A DNA stretch of 18,571 bases from QAMX01 sp003149835 (GCA_959600635.1 CAUGMN010000054.1:1-18571); one strand, 5' to 3'. Counted from the first letter of the stretch, positions 1-8,164 are shown. Numbers and translations are program-made. The notes: generated by a model not told the origin, from the letters alone.

Positions 1-1
1 G

Positions 2-622
2 TATGCGCTCAACGATGTCAGCCTTTCCCTGAAAACAGGGGCGCTGACGGTTTTGCGCGGCCGGTCGGGATCCGGCAAAACGACGCTGCTGAATATTCTC
101 AGCGGGCTGGACACTCCGACGAAAGGCGCGGTTTACTTTGAAGGTAAAAATATTTCAGAACTGTCCGACCGCAAGCGCGACCGCCTGCGCGCGCTGAAAA
201 TGGGTTTCGTCTTTCAGTCCGTGGCGCTGATGCCGGATATGAACGCGATTGAAAACGTCGAGTATGGACTGCGGATCGCCGGAAAGTTTGATAAAAAGAG
301 CCGCATAAACGCCGAGGCTTGCCTGCGTCTCGTAGGGTTGGGCAAGCGGATGCATCATCTGGCGCAGGAGCTTTCCGGCGGCGAACAGCAGCGCGTCGCC
401 ATTGCGCGGAGCATCGCGCATGCGCCGCAGCTGATTTTTGCGGACGAACCGACAGCGGAGCTGGACACGGCGATGGGGATTCAAGTCGTTGATATCTTCA
501 AGCGGCTGATCCAAGAGCGCGGCATCACGATTGTGATGACGACGCACGATCCGAATATGCTTGAACTCGCGGACTGCGTCTATACCTTGTCGGACGGGGT
601 GGTTGTCGATGGCAATGATTGA
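2..622 (+). CDS. ABC transporter ATP-binding protein, MacB/LolD type (5' end outside window)
   Basis: The reading frame is open from base 2 and its start lies upstream of the window. It encodes the nucleotide-binding subunit of an ABC exporter of the MacB/LolD/FtsE class, which hydrolyses ATP to drive a membrane permease not present here. All core motifs are visible: Walker A GRSGSGKTT (bases 59-85), a Q-loop FVFQS, the signature LSGGEQQR, Walker B LIFADEP with the catalytic Glu, and the H-loop TTHD near the C-terminus. The TTG at 53 sits just before the Walker A motif, and readable upstream sequence (YALNDVSLSL) continues the usual N-terminal beta strands, so 53 is not the real start. Its 3' end overlaps the next ATPase gene by 14 bases, implying translational coupling. 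Family is certain; substrate is unknown. Confidence 0.93.
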   Translation, partial: YALNDVSLSLKTGALTVLRGRSGSGKTTLLNILSGLDTPTKGAVYFEGKNISELSDRKRDRLRALKMGFVFQSVALMPDMNAIENVEYGLRIAGKFDKKSRINAEACLRLVGLGKRMHHLAQELSGGEQQRVAIARSIAHAPQLIFADEPTAELDTAMGIQVVDIFKRLIQERGITIVMTTHDPNMLELADCVYTLSDGVVVDGND

Positions 623-1487
623 ATGCGAAAACCTGGTGAAAATTTATAAAACCGATGAGATTGAGGTCATGGCCTTACAGGGGCTCGATCTTGTGGTCGA
701 AGACGGCGAATTCATGGCGCTGATGGGCAAAAGCGGCAGCGGGAAATCTACGTTGCTGAATATGCTCGGCGGCCTCGATACGCCTACGGCGGGCAGACTG
801 TTTGTACACGGGCACGATATGCTGCGGATGAAAAAGTCGCAGATGGTGGCTTATAAACGCCGCGAAGTGGGCTTTGTCTGGCAAAATAACGCCCGGAACA
901 TGCTGCCGTTTCTGAGCGCGCTCGATAACGTCATGCAGCCTATGGTTTATGCAGGGAAGCGCAACCGACGCGAACGCGCTGAAATGCTGTTGGAGCTGGT
1001 CGGGCTGAAACACCGGATGAAAAACAAGGTGGATCAACTCTCCGGCGGCGAACAGCAGCGCGTGGCGATCGCCATCGCGATGGCGAATGAACCAGCGCTT
1101 TTGCTGGCCGATGAGCCGACGGGCGCTGTCGATACGAAAACCGCCGATCAGATCTTCGACATCTTTCGCGAGCTGAACCAGACCTTGAAACAGACGATCG
1201 TCGTCGTTACGCACGATTACAGAATGTCGGAAAAGGTCGATCGCGTCGTCAATATCCGCGATGGAAAAACCAGCAGCGAGATCATCCGCAACATTAGCTA
1301 TGCCGACGAGCTGGAACACATGCACCGGTTCCATGAAAACGCTCAGATTCGCACCGAATGGCTGATGCTGGACCGCGCCGGACGACTGCAACTCCCGCAG
1401 GAATATATCGACAGCCTGCGGATTGATATTCCCGGTAAAATTATCGCCGAACGAGACGGCGAAAAAATCGTTCTAAAAAAAGAATAA
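609..1487 (+). CDS. ABC transporter ATP-binding protein with C-terminal AbrB-like extension
   Basis: A second MacB/LolD-type ATPase of 292 residues. Walker A GKSGSGKST is at residues 40-48, the Q-loop Gln at 92, signature LSGGEQQ at 144-150, Walker B LLLADEP at 164-170 and the switch His at 202. The ATPase core ends near residue 225. The remaining 65 or so residues are extra: a linker, then residues 252-292 with a DRAGRLQLP motif, a helix, and GKIIAERDGEKIVLKKE, which resembles the swapped-hairpin AbrB/MazE/SpoVT fold. I chose ATG 609 (or ATG 615), not the upstream alternative start at 561, because homology begins at MIECENLV and 609 overlaps the preceding stop in the usual coupled way. Two different ATPases side by side suggest either a heterodimer or two permease partners upstream. 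A hairpin terminator follows directly. Confidence 0.92.
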   Translation: MAMIECENLVKIYKTDEIEVMALQGLDLVVEDGEFMALMGKSGSGKSTLLNMLGGLDTPTAGRLFVHGHDMLRMKKSQMVAYKRREVGFVWQNNARNMLPFLSALDNVMQPMVYAGKRNRRERAEMLLELVGLKHRMKNKVDQLSGGEQQRVAIAIAMANEPALLLADEPTGAVDTKTADQIFDIFRELNQTLKQTIVVVTHDYRMSEKVDRVVNIRDGKTSSEIIRNISYADELEHMHRFHENAQIRTEWLMLDRAGRLQLPQEYIDSLRIDIPGKIIAERDGEKIVLKKE

Positions 1488-1493
1488 AGCCTG

Positions 1494-1540
1494 TCGCGCC
1501 TTGTGAACGAAGCGTTTGTCAATAAGGCGCGATTTTTCTT
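1494..1540 (+). terminator. Rho-independent terminator after the ABC ATPase pair
   Basis: A perfect 9-bp stem (TCGCGCCTT at 1494-1502 with AAGGCGCGA at 1524-1532) encloses a 21-nt loop that can itself pair AACG/CGTT. It is followed by TTTTTCTT. It starts 7 bases after the stop codon of the second ATPase, so the ABC operon ends here and the next gene is a separate unit. Confidence 0.85.
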
Positions 1541-1692
1541 ACGGCCCGCCAGACGCATTTCTGATTTTATGGATACTGCCCGCGGTCTTATCAGAGTGTT
1601 TTGACAAAGCAGATGATAGGAGCGAAACCATTTGTTTTCGGCGGGGTACTGCGAGGACCCACGGTCCAATTCGATCCTGAGGAGATCCCGAT

Positions 1693-2742
1693 ATGAAAAA
1701 ATTAAATTTTACGCTGCCATTTGCAGGGTATGATCAGCTCTCTTTTATCAATTCATTTGCAAGCGTCTATATGTATCTCGAAAACATCGCCTATGACGAC
1801 GATTATGTTTGTCCTCAAAAAGCGACCGGACATTGTAACGGCTGCGGCAACTGTAAGAGGAGCAGCGGCAGGATTCAGGAGGATCTCTATTTTCTGTTTG
1901 ATACGCTGAGCGGCCGATCGTCGCTGCGCCCCGCTTTTGAAGGAGAAGCGCCGGATTTAGGCAGCAGCAGCGAAACCATTCAATTTTGTATGGGGTTTGC
2001 AGGCTATGATTTTATCAAGGTCACAGAGCGTTTCCGTGAAACCTTGGCTGCGGAGATTAACGCCGGCCGCCCTGTGATCGCGCTGATGAAAGACGCCCGT
2101 TTTGGGCGGACCCGCGTGCTGATCGGTTATGACGGCGATCAAATCATCATGGCGGCTCCGAAAGGCGCTCAGCAAGCGCCCAAGGCCGTGCCTGTCTATG
2201 AGGACATTGACTGCATGTACGCCGTCGCCGGGACCGGCAGGGCAAAGTATTCCTTGGCCGACGGGCTTCGCAACATCCGGCGAGTGATGTCGGAGAATCG
2301 GGACAAACAGATCTGGGACGACTGCATCAGCCGCTTTCGCTACTGGGACAACAAGCTCCCCGATATGCCTTTTGAGCACTTGCGGGCGATGTTCAAAAGA
2401 ATCTGCGATCTCGCGTGGTACAATTTTAACTGTCATAATTTCGCTGAAACTTTCCGCCACCGCGTCATCGACGAGCTCCGCAATCCGCAGCTTGACGGCG
2501 CGTGCCGCCAAATCGACGTCAGCTACGACGGCGCGCATACGCGCAATTGGCAGTTGATCGGTTTGTATGAATGCCGCGACTGGTCAAAGCGGCGGTATCA
2601 TGAGTTGGAGTGGGGCATGTGTGAATGCGTCGTACAGTGTTTACAGGCACTGAAACAATATGACGCGGAAGTGTTGTCGGCCGTCGATGACATGCTCGCC
2701 CTCCTTTCAAAGGCGGAAGCATCATGTCGCGCTCAACCGTGA
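1693..2742 (+). CDS. C39/BtrH-like fold protein with four-cysteine cluster, function unknown
   Basis: 349 residues, ATG preceded by GAGGAG with 8-base spacing. I do not recognise a characterised homologue. The N-terminal half has the layout of papain-like C39/BtrH_N domains: an opening helix (QLSFINSFASVYMYLE), a YFLFDTLSGRS segment, then GRPVIA at residues 125-130 followed by RVLIGYD at 141-147. In active members a Cys opens the first helix and a His precedes the hydrophobic-GYD strand; neither is present here (Ser/Asn and Arg instead), so catalysis by that mechanism looks unlikely. Cysteines 40, 48, 51 and 54 form C-x7-C-x2-C-x2-C, a probable metal site. The C-terminal half (about 190-349) is predicted helical, rich in Trp and Cys. 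The next gene is a paralogue. No signal peptide or membrane segment is seen, so it is probably cytoplasmic. Confidence 0.75.
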   Translation: MKKLNFTLPFAGYDQLSFINSFASVYMYLENIAYDDDYVCPQKATGHCNGCGNCKRSSGRIQEDLYFLFDTLSGRSSLRPAFEGEAPDLGSSSETIQFCMGFAGYDFIKVTERFRETLAAEINAGRPVIALMKDARFGRTRVLIGYDGDQIIMAAPKGAQQAPKAVPVYEDIDCMYAVAGTGRAKYSLADGLRNIRRVMSENRDKQIWDDCISRFRYWDNKLPDMPFEHLRAMFKRICDLAWYNFNCHNFAETFRHRVIDELRNPQLDGACRQIDVSYDGAHTRNWQLIGLYECRDWSKRRYHELEWGMCECVVQCLQALKQYDAEVLSAVDDMLALLSKAEASCRAQP

Positions 2743-2773
2743 TATCTATGTAAAAAGAAAGGGGTGGAGACAA

Positions 2774-3790
2774 ATGAAGATGGTCGGTTCGCCGCGTGTT
2801 TTATGTGACGGCATGAAAGGGCAAAACTACTGGCTTCACGGCTGCATGGAATACGTCGCATCCTGCCTTGGCCTGGACCGGCGGTATGACTATTGGTTTT
2901 TCTCCGCAGTCGCGGGCGACAGCGTGACACAGCTCTATTCCAGAGACATATCGGCGCCTGTGTGGTATCTTTCACATGAACTCGCCGGCGATGTTCAGCT
3001 CGGCAAGATTTTCAACGCGATCGGGCGCAAATATACCCGCTATACCGGCATCACGGATGAAACGCGCGGCCAATTTCTCTCTCAAATCAAAACCAGCCTC
3101 GACCATGGGCTTCCCGTCATTGCCCGCGGAGGGAGCAGCGGAAACATCAGTATGGATATCGAATACAACTGCATTGTCGGATACGATACAGAGGCGCTTT
3201 TTTATCTGATCTGCTCTGAAAAATCTCCGCAAAGCGTTGCGCCGCAATTCACCGAGCTGATATTCGTTGGCGAACCATGCGCAGACCTTCCGGCAATAGA
3301 GCAGGTTTACCGCGATGCCGTTATGCGTGTGCCCGAATGGCTGACAATGCCGTCGACGGCTTCGCTTTCGTTCGGGATTCAGGCGTTTTATGACTGGGCG
3401 GACTCGTTTGAAAACGGCTCTCTATCCGGGTTGCCGGAAGATCAGCCTGATATATGGAACGTTCACGGCACATATCTGTGTATGCTCGGCACAAATGGCG
3501 GCGGCGGCGGTCTTTTTGAACGCGCCCTGCATGATCATCCGGAGATGCGGTTTATAGAAAAAATTATACCGCTCTATACCGAGCTGAGCGAAATCTTTCA
3601 TATACTGGCTTACCGCGACAGCCGCGGCAACAACGATTATGCAAACGGCGGCATGCTTGGGGGATTTCATATCGCGCGAGCCAGCGTAAAGGATCCGATC
3701 TTGATGAAGCCGGTATGCGAAAAGATACGCGAGGCGGCCAGAATCAGTGAAAAGATCGTCGACGTGTACAGAAAAGCCGCAAGCTCTTAA
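2774..3790 (+). CDS. C39/BtrH-like fold protein, paralogue of the preceding gene
   Basis: 338 residues from ATG 2774, which has AAGGGGTGG a few bases upstream; the open frame extends back to 2660 but that part overlaps the preceding gene and has no ribosome site. It shares the same landmarks as its neighbour: YWFFSAVAGDS (compare YFLFDTLSGRS), GLPVIA at residues 112-117 and CIVGYD at 133-138. Here the first helix does carry a Cys (C24 in WLHGCMEYVASC), as in BtrH/C39 enzymes, but the usual His before the GYD strand is again missing (YNCIVGYD). The four-cysteine cluster of the neighbour is absent. A glycine run (GGGGG, bases about 3500-3513) splits the helical C-terminal half. The 31-base gap and same strand make the pair a likely operon. 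Function unknown; peptide or acyl transfer is a family-level guess only. Confidence 0.75.
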   Translation: MKMVGSPRVLCDGMKGQNYWLHGCMEYVASCLGLDRRYDYWFFSAVAGDSVTQLYSRDISAPVWYLSHELAGDVQLGKIFNAIGRKYTRYTGITDETRGQFLSQIKTSLDHGLPVIARGGSSGNISMDIEYNCIVGYDTEALFYLICSEKSPQSVAPQFTELIFVGEPCADLPAIEQVYRDAVMRVPEWLTMPSTASLSFGIQAFYDWADSFENGSLSGLPEDQPDIWNVHGTYLCMLGTNGGGGGLFERALHDHPEMRFIEKIIPLYTELSEIFHILAYRDSRGNNDYANGGMLGGFHIARASVKDPILMKPVCEKIREAARISEKIVDVYRKAASS

Positions 3791-3812
3791 TTCTTCCGAT
3801 GGTGCGGATATC

Positions 3813-3856
3813 AAAAAGAACCCGAAACGGCCATGGCCGTTTCGGGTTCTTTTTTT
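3813..3856. terminator. Bidirectional terminator, perfect 42-bp palindrome
   Basis: Bases 3813-3854 are a perfect inverted repeat centred on GGCCATGGCC, with an A-tract at the left edge and a T-tract at the right. It lies between two convergent operons (stop at 3790 on plus, stop at 3864 on minus) and can terminate transcription from both sides. Confidence 0.93.
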
Positions 3857-3863
3857 CTGAAAA

Positions 3864-4688
3864 TCAGATGTTCAGGATCGTTTCACCATGTTCAGCCGAA
3901 GAGCCTTCGATACCGGCGCGGAGCGCGGCGATATCGCGCTTCATCGCGAGTGTGAACGACAAAATATCGCTGTGATGCACCACAAAGTTGGCGCCGGTTT
4001 CGCGGCACCAGTTTATTTCCTGGGCAATATCGCCGTTATAGTGTACATGGATACCGGACCCAAGCCCAGCCGCGCGGCCCTTGGAAAGAATCTCGCGTAC
4101 CGCCGCATCATAACGCGGATGCGTGTACTGCTCCGGAATGCCCAAGCTGCACGAGAGGTCGTGCGGCCCGATCAAAATACCGTCCAGACCTTCGACCGCG
4201 GTAATCTCGTCGAGGTTTTTCATCGCCGGTACGCTTTCGATGTTGACGATTAAGGTTTTCGAGCGGTTGGCGTTTTCGAGATAGGCTTTCAGTTCCGGTT
4301 CGGGCTGTTCCGCGCCGCTGAGGATGTTTTCAAGACGTTGGCCTTTCAAGGGCTTGTATTTCACTGCGCCCACCAGCGCACGCACCTGCTCCGGCGTTTC
4401 GATATACGGCGCGATGATGCCCTCGGCGCCCCCGTCCAGCACGGTTGAAGCCGTATAGGGATCAGGGGAGGGGATGCGGACGATCGGCGCGATATTCATG
4501 GCGCGGAAGGTCTGGCACATCCACGAGAGCGTCGTGCGGTCGACACAGATGTGCTCCGTATCGATAAAAATATAGTCAAAACCGAGCGTCTGGATGGTTT
4601 CGGCAAATTTCGGGGAACGCGAGACCAGCATCATGCCGTAAACAAATTTTCCGCTGTGCAGGGCGTTTTTAAATTCAAAACCGTTCAT
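3864..4688 (-). CDS. HpcH/HpaI family aldolase
   Basis: 274 residues, a class II (metal-dependent) pyruvate-type aldolase of the HpcH/HpaI/GarL/RhmA group, which cleaves 2-keto-3-deoxy acids into pyruvate and an aldehyde. The catalytic layout is intact: FIDTEH with Asp43 and His46, Arg71 in IVRIP, and the metal ligands Glu151 (VNIES) and Asp177 (GPHDLS). The glycine-rich loop usually written G-x-RG is GQRLEN here, so substrate preference may differ. Start ATG 4688 has AGGAAG about 12 bases upstream. It lies 36 bases downstream of the dehydrogenase gene on the same strand and they probably share a transcript, suggesting a two-step conversion of a sugar acid or hydroxyacid. Exact substrate cannot be read from sequence. 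Confidence 0.9.
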   Translation of the reverse strand: MNGFEFKNALHSGKFVYGMMLVSRSPKFAETIQTLGFDYIFIDTEHICVDRTTLSWMCQTFRAMNIAPIVRIPSPDPYTASTVLDGGAEGIIAPYIETPEQVRALVGAVKYKPLKGQRLENILSGAEQPEPELKAYLENANRSKTLIVNIESVPAMKNLDEITAVEGLDGILIGPHDLSCSLGIPEQYTHPRYDAAVREILSKGRAAGLGSGIHVHYNGDIAQEINWCRETGANFVVHHSDILSFTLAMKRDIAALRAGIEGSSAEHGETILNI

Positions 4689-4724
4689 ATGATCCGTTTT
4701 CTTCCTTTCCCGTTCTGTACGCCG

Positions 4725-5687
4725 TCACCGCTTGTTGACGACGTTGATCGGCGCTCCATTGAGAAACGCCTGAATATTCTGCGCGGTCGTATCCATCAGA
4801 CGTTTCCGCGCTTCCAGAGTCGCCCATGCGATATGCGGCGTGATCAGGGCGTTTTTGGCGGTCAGCAGGGGATTATCCGATTTCGGCGGCTCCGAAGAGA
4901 GCACGTCAAGCGCGGCGCCGGCAATCTTTCCGCTGTTTAATGCCTCCGCAAGCGCCGGTTCATCGATGAGAGGACCGCGCGCAGTATTGATGATAAAAGC
5001 AGTGGGCTTCATTTTGGCGATCGCGTCCGCGTTAATCATACCGGTGTTATCCGGCGTCAGGGGACAATGCAGCGAGATGAAATCCGACTGCGCGAGCAAC
5101 TGATCCAGTTCAACGTATTCGTATTCGATATTTTGCGGATTGGGACGGGGAGGCGGGTTATAGGCGCAGATCTTCATCCCGAAAGCACGGCCGATCGCGG
5201 CGGTTCTCTGGCCGATCGCACCGAAGCCGACAAGACCGAGCACCTTGCCGTTCAGTTCCACCAGCGGCTGCTGCCAATACGAATAGTCCTGCGCGGCGCA
5301 CCAGTCGCCATTGTGTACGGAGTCGCTGTGACGTGCGACTCCGTGACAAAGCTCCAAAATCAACGCAAACGTCAGCTGCGCGACCGAAGCCGTCCCGTAG
5401 GTCGGGACATTGGATACCGGAATCCCGAGCTCCGCGGCGGCCGCAATATCTACGATGTTATAGCCTGTGGCGATAACGCTGATAAATTTCAGGTTTTTCA
5501 GCGAAGCGAGCATATTTTTGTCCAAAATCGTCTTATTTGTCAGGAGAATGTCGGCGTCTTTGGCTCTCTCGAACACGAGCTCCGGCGGCGTACGGTCGTA
5601 GACCGTTAACTCGCCAAGCTGTTCCAGCGCGCTCCATGGATTATCGCCCGGATTCAGGGCATAGCCGTCCAGCACTGTGATTTTCAT
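4725..5687 (-). CDS. D-2-hydroxyacid dehydrogenase (glycerate dehydrogenase-like)
   Basis: 320 residues, full length for the family of NAD(P)-dependent D-2-hydroxyacid dehydrogenases; overall closest in feel to hydroxypyruvate reductase/glycerate dehydrogenase. The Rossmann motif is VGFGAIG (Gly154, 156, 159). The catalytic triad is present as Arg237 (NTARGPL), Glu266 (SSEPP) and His285 (TPHIAWAT). At the end of the second Rossmann strand, where an Asp usually favours NAD, the protein has Asn177 (AYNPPPRP) followed by Arg181, so NADP use is possible. Start ATG 5687 has AAAGGAAG upstream. It is first in a two-gene operon with the HpcH-type aldolase, and could reduce the 2-keto product of that pathway, for example hydroxypyruvate. 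The family is firm, the substrate inferred. Confidence 0.9.
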   Translation of the reverse strand: MKITVLDGYALNPGDNPWSALEQLGELTVYDRTPPELVFERAKDADILLTNKTILDKNMLASLKNLKFISVIATGYNIVDIAAAAELGIPVSNVPTYGTASVAQLTFALILELCHGVARHSDSVHNGDWCAAQDYSYWQQPLVELNGKVLGLVGFGAIGQRTAAIGRAFGMKICAYNPPPRPNPQNIEYEYVELDQLLAQSDFISLHCPLTPDNTGMINADAIAKMKPTAFIINTARGPLIDEPALAEALNSGKIAGAALDVLSSEPPKSDNPLLTAKNALITPHIAWATLEARKRLMDTTAQNIQAFLNGAPINVVNKR

Positions 5688-5816
5688 TTGATTGCTTCCT
5701 TTCTTCGAACGGAAATTGATATGGATAGGGTAGGGGTGATATTTCTATCCGCCTCTACATAAACTTGTCCGACGGAGGATATACTGAAAATAAGAACCAA
5801 TACGGAGGTAAATTGT

Positions 5817-6221
5817 ATGTTTGAGCTCACGCCATTTGAAGGGAAACACAATGATCTCTTTCAGAAATTTTTTGATTCTGACTGGGGACTGCCCGCGTTT
5901 AGGACGGATATCCGCGACGAGGGCAAACAACTGGTTCTGGAAGCGGAACTTCCCGGATTTGAAAAAGACGATATCAGAATCGACATTCAGGACAATTATC
6001 TGACCATCAGCGCAGAACGAACGCAGGAACGCGGCGATAAGGATCAAAACGGAAATTATCTGCGTCGTGAACGCTCTTACGGGCGCTTCCAGCGAAGTTT
6101 TGATATCTCCAATATCGATAAAGAAAAGATCAAAGCCTCTTACCGGCACGGCATACTCAGTCTTTCGCTGCCGAAACGGGCTGCGGAGGAATTCAAGTCC
6201 AAACGCGTTGAAATCGAGTAA
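5817..6221 (+). CDS. Hsp20/alpha-crystallin family small heat-shock protein
   Basis: 134 residues. Small heat-shock proteins form oligomers that hold unfolding proteins for later refolding by DnaK/ClpB. The alpha-crystallin domain spans about residues 29-121: FRTDIRDEGKQLVLEAELPGF, the RSYGRFQRSF strand (86-95) and the hallmark ASYRHGIL ending near 114. A short tail carries V-E-I (131-133), matching the [IV]-x-[IV] motif used for oligomer contacts. The N-terminal arm is short (about 28 residues), normal for bacterial Hsp20. Start ATG 5817 follows TACGGAGGT with good spacing. It diverges from the dehydrogenase operon across 129 bases; a TATACT element at about 5780 may be its -10, but no CIRCE element was seen. 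Confidence 0.93.
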   Translation: MFELTPFEGKHNDLFQKFFDSDWGLPAFRTDIRDEGKQLVLEAELPGFEKDDIRIDIQDNYLTISAERTQERGDKDQNGNYLRRERSYGRFQRSFDISNIDKEKIKASYRHGILSLSLPKRAAEEFKSKRVEIE

Positions 6222-6507
6222 GGAGACAACCCCACGGAAACCATAGACATAGGTTTGCCGCGTTTTGATTTTATGAAATCACCAAAAAAACGTTTGATCC
6301 TGATTGCTATCCGACGCCGCGGGCCGCGAATACCACATCGCTTTTATTATACTACTTTTTCACTCGTTCCGCAAGCGTTCAAACAACATCGAAAGCAGAA
6401 AATCCCAAAGCTTTTAAGACGCTTTCAAACAAAGAATCTTATGTTTCACGCACAGAAAAGACGAATCGCTCTAATCGTTGTCCGGTTTATCAAACACAGA
6501 CATTTAT
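6222..6507. other. Non-coding gap after hsp20
   Basis: Nothing convincing is seen in these 286 bases. A minus-strand TATAAT at about 6346-6351 has only a poor -35 match upstream. An 84-codon open frame (6255-6509, +) is Arg/Lys/His-rich low-complexity sequence without a ribosome site and is not called. Confidence 0.5.
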
Positions 6508-6547
6508 AAAACAAGCGCCCCGCCAGGGCGGGGCGCTTGTTTTTAAT
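6508..6547. terminator. Bidirectional terminator between hsp20 and the solute-binding protein gene
   Basis: A 14-bp GC-rich perfect stem (6511-6524 with 6527-6540), extended by AAA/TTT, with a two-base centre. T-tracts occur on both strands. It lies about 25 bases past the stop of the minus-strand gene ending at 6572 and is the first strong terminator downstream of hsp20. Confidence 0.9.
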
Positions 6548-6571
6548 CGAATTCGCAGGAGCGATCGGCTG

Positions 6572-8050
6572 TTACTGTCTGAAAATACCGTCAAGCTCCG
6601 CCTGAATTTTTCCCGTATAGGTTTCAGCAGCCTGCGCGACGGACATGTTCTTTGTATAAATATCGCTGTAAAGCTGCTTGCGCATGATCTCATGCATTTC
6701 ACTCGAACATTTTGCAATGTTCATAAACGCATTGGGGAACGCATAGTTAAACAAAACGTCCACGGAATCCTCGCAGCCACGGAAGCTTTCGAGAACCAGT
6801 TCCTTATACGCTTCAAAATCCGTAACCTTTTCGCCGATCGCATTGAGGATGACGGCGGTCTTGGCATAATCGGTATTGGAAGTCATGATGATACTGGAAT
6901 CGAGGTCAACCATATTGATGATGTACTTATCCGTGTCCGGACCCTTCGGGAAGGGGACCACGCCGAAATCGTCTTCCATCAAACCGGTATTGCTGTCGTT
7001 GAAGTTGCCGCCGTAGAGACCGGCGAAAGCGGCCTTGCCTTCATAGAAGATCTGCCGGCGGTCGCCGCGCTTCGGAACAGAACCGTGCGCTTCGGGAACC
7101 ATCAGATCGCCTTCGCCGTTGACAGCCGCCATAAATTCCATCGCCTTGATCAGCTGCGGGTCGGTGAGGTTAGAGAGGTATTTGCCGGTCGCTTCGTCAT
7201 AGACGATCGGCCCCGTGCCGTTGGTCCAGATTTCGTTGCCGTCGCCATCAAGGGCGATCCCCCAGATGTCGTCGCCGACAGGATAGGTCAGGCCGTCGCC
7301 GGCAGGGTCGCTGACGCAGGCGCGCGCGATCTCCAAGAAATAATCGTAGGTCCATGTGCCGTTGCGAACAGCGTCAAAAATGACTTCGGCGGGATAGCCG
7401 GCGTTTTCAACGATCCTCTTGTTGAACGCGTAGCAGTGTCCCATGGCGATGTTATCATATATGCCGGACATATCAAAGCCCCAGATTTTGCCTTTGACAT
7501 TCGTCATCTGCGTATAAATCTGATTGAAAACGTTTTCATTATACAGATCCAAGCCGGCGTCCAGCATTTCCTGGCTGTCGAGCGCCCGGAGGCCGCCCAT
7601 CATGGCAAGCGGAATCCAGTTGGATTGGCGCGTACAGACCGCGTCGGCGTATTTTACGCCGCCGACGGCCGACGGCATCAGGGCTTCAAAATCCGTTCCC
7701 ATTGTCTGATTGATTTCAATGGTGCAGTTGTATCTGTCTTCGATTTCATTGTAGATATCAGTCAGCTGAATGCCGAGCTCCGTCTCGTTGTCGGGCGCCA
7801 TATTGGCGCGCCCCGTTGCGCTATGCGTCGGTTTTACCCAAACAAAAGCATAGCCATCGAGATTGATTTCGTCGTCAGTCGTGGTCGCAGGCGTCGACGT
7901 GCTGTCGCCGTTGGAGGAAGTAACAGGCGTCGAATTGTTGGTAGCGCTCGTCGTATCGGGATCATTCTCATTGTTCTGACAGGCCGCAAAAGACATCGCC
8001 AACATCAGAACCGCCAAAATCATAGCCATTACACGAAACTTGTTTTTCAT
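6572..8050 (-). CDS. Extracellular solute-binding lipoprotein (ABC sugar-type, family 1)
   Basis: 492 residues. The N-terminus is a lipoprotein signal: Lys/Arg at 2-6, a hydrophobic core (MAMILAVLMLAMS) and a lipobox FAAC with lipidated Cys24. A Ser/Thr/Asn/Asp-rich tether (about 25-60) separates the anchor from the binding domain, which has features of family 1 solute-binding proteins: GKIWGFDMSG, YAFNKRIVENAGY, a WTYDYFLEIARA helix typical of extracellular sugar-binding receptors, and FYEGKAAFAGLYGG. It would capture an oligosaccharide or sugar outside the membrane for an ABC importer, but no permease gene lies beside it. AAAGGAG is 12 bases upstream of the ATG. A promoter and operator-like repeat lie about 300 bases upstream, leaving a long leader. 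Ligand unknown. Confidence 0.9.
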   Translation of the reverse strand: MKNKFRVMAMILAVLMLAMSFAACQNNENDPDTTSATNNSTPVTSSNGDSTSTPATTTDDEINLDGYAFVWVKPTHSATGRANMAPDNETELGIQLTDIYNEIEDRYNCTIEINQTMGTDFEALMPSAVGGVKYADAVCTRQSNWIPLAMMGGLRALDSQEMLDAGLDLYNENVFNQIYTQMTNVKGKIWGFDMSGIYDNIAMGHCYAFNKRIVENAGYPAEVIFDAVRNGTWTYDYFLEIARACVSDPAGDGLTYPVGDDIWGIALDGDGNEIWTNGTGPIVYDEATGKYLSNLTDPQLIKAMEFMAAVNGEGDLMVPEAHGSVPKRGDRRQIFYEGKAAFAGLYGGNFNDSNTGLMEDDFGVVPFPKGPDTDKYIINMVDLDSSIIMTSNTDYAKTAVILNAIGEKVTDFEAYKELVLESFRGCEDSVDVLFNYAFPNAFMNIAKCSSEMHEIMRKQLYSDIYTKNMSVAQAAETYTGKIQAELDGIFRQ

Positions 8051-8164
8051 TTTGGGAAGAAACTCCTTTCATCGTGCCCGTATCGGCAGAAACGATTTGT
8101 GCGCTTTGAGATCCATTTTTTTCTAAAAGATGCTCATAACTCCCCGTGACCAGTTTTTTGCGTT

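Noticed and set aside
1601..1629. Promoter for the 1693 gene from TTGACA at 1601
   Set aside because: No acceptable -10 lies 16-18 bases downstream, so I do not call it, although a promoter must exist between the terminator and 1693.
6255..6509. 84-codon open frame after hsp20
   Set aside because: Basic, low-complexity sequence without a ribosome site; ends in the terminator region.
6692..8149. 485-codon plus-strand open frame
   Set aside because: It lies antisense to the solute-binding protein gene, has no recognisable domain, and its composition is typical of the reverse strand of a real gene. The minus frame has a clear signal peptide and family motifs.
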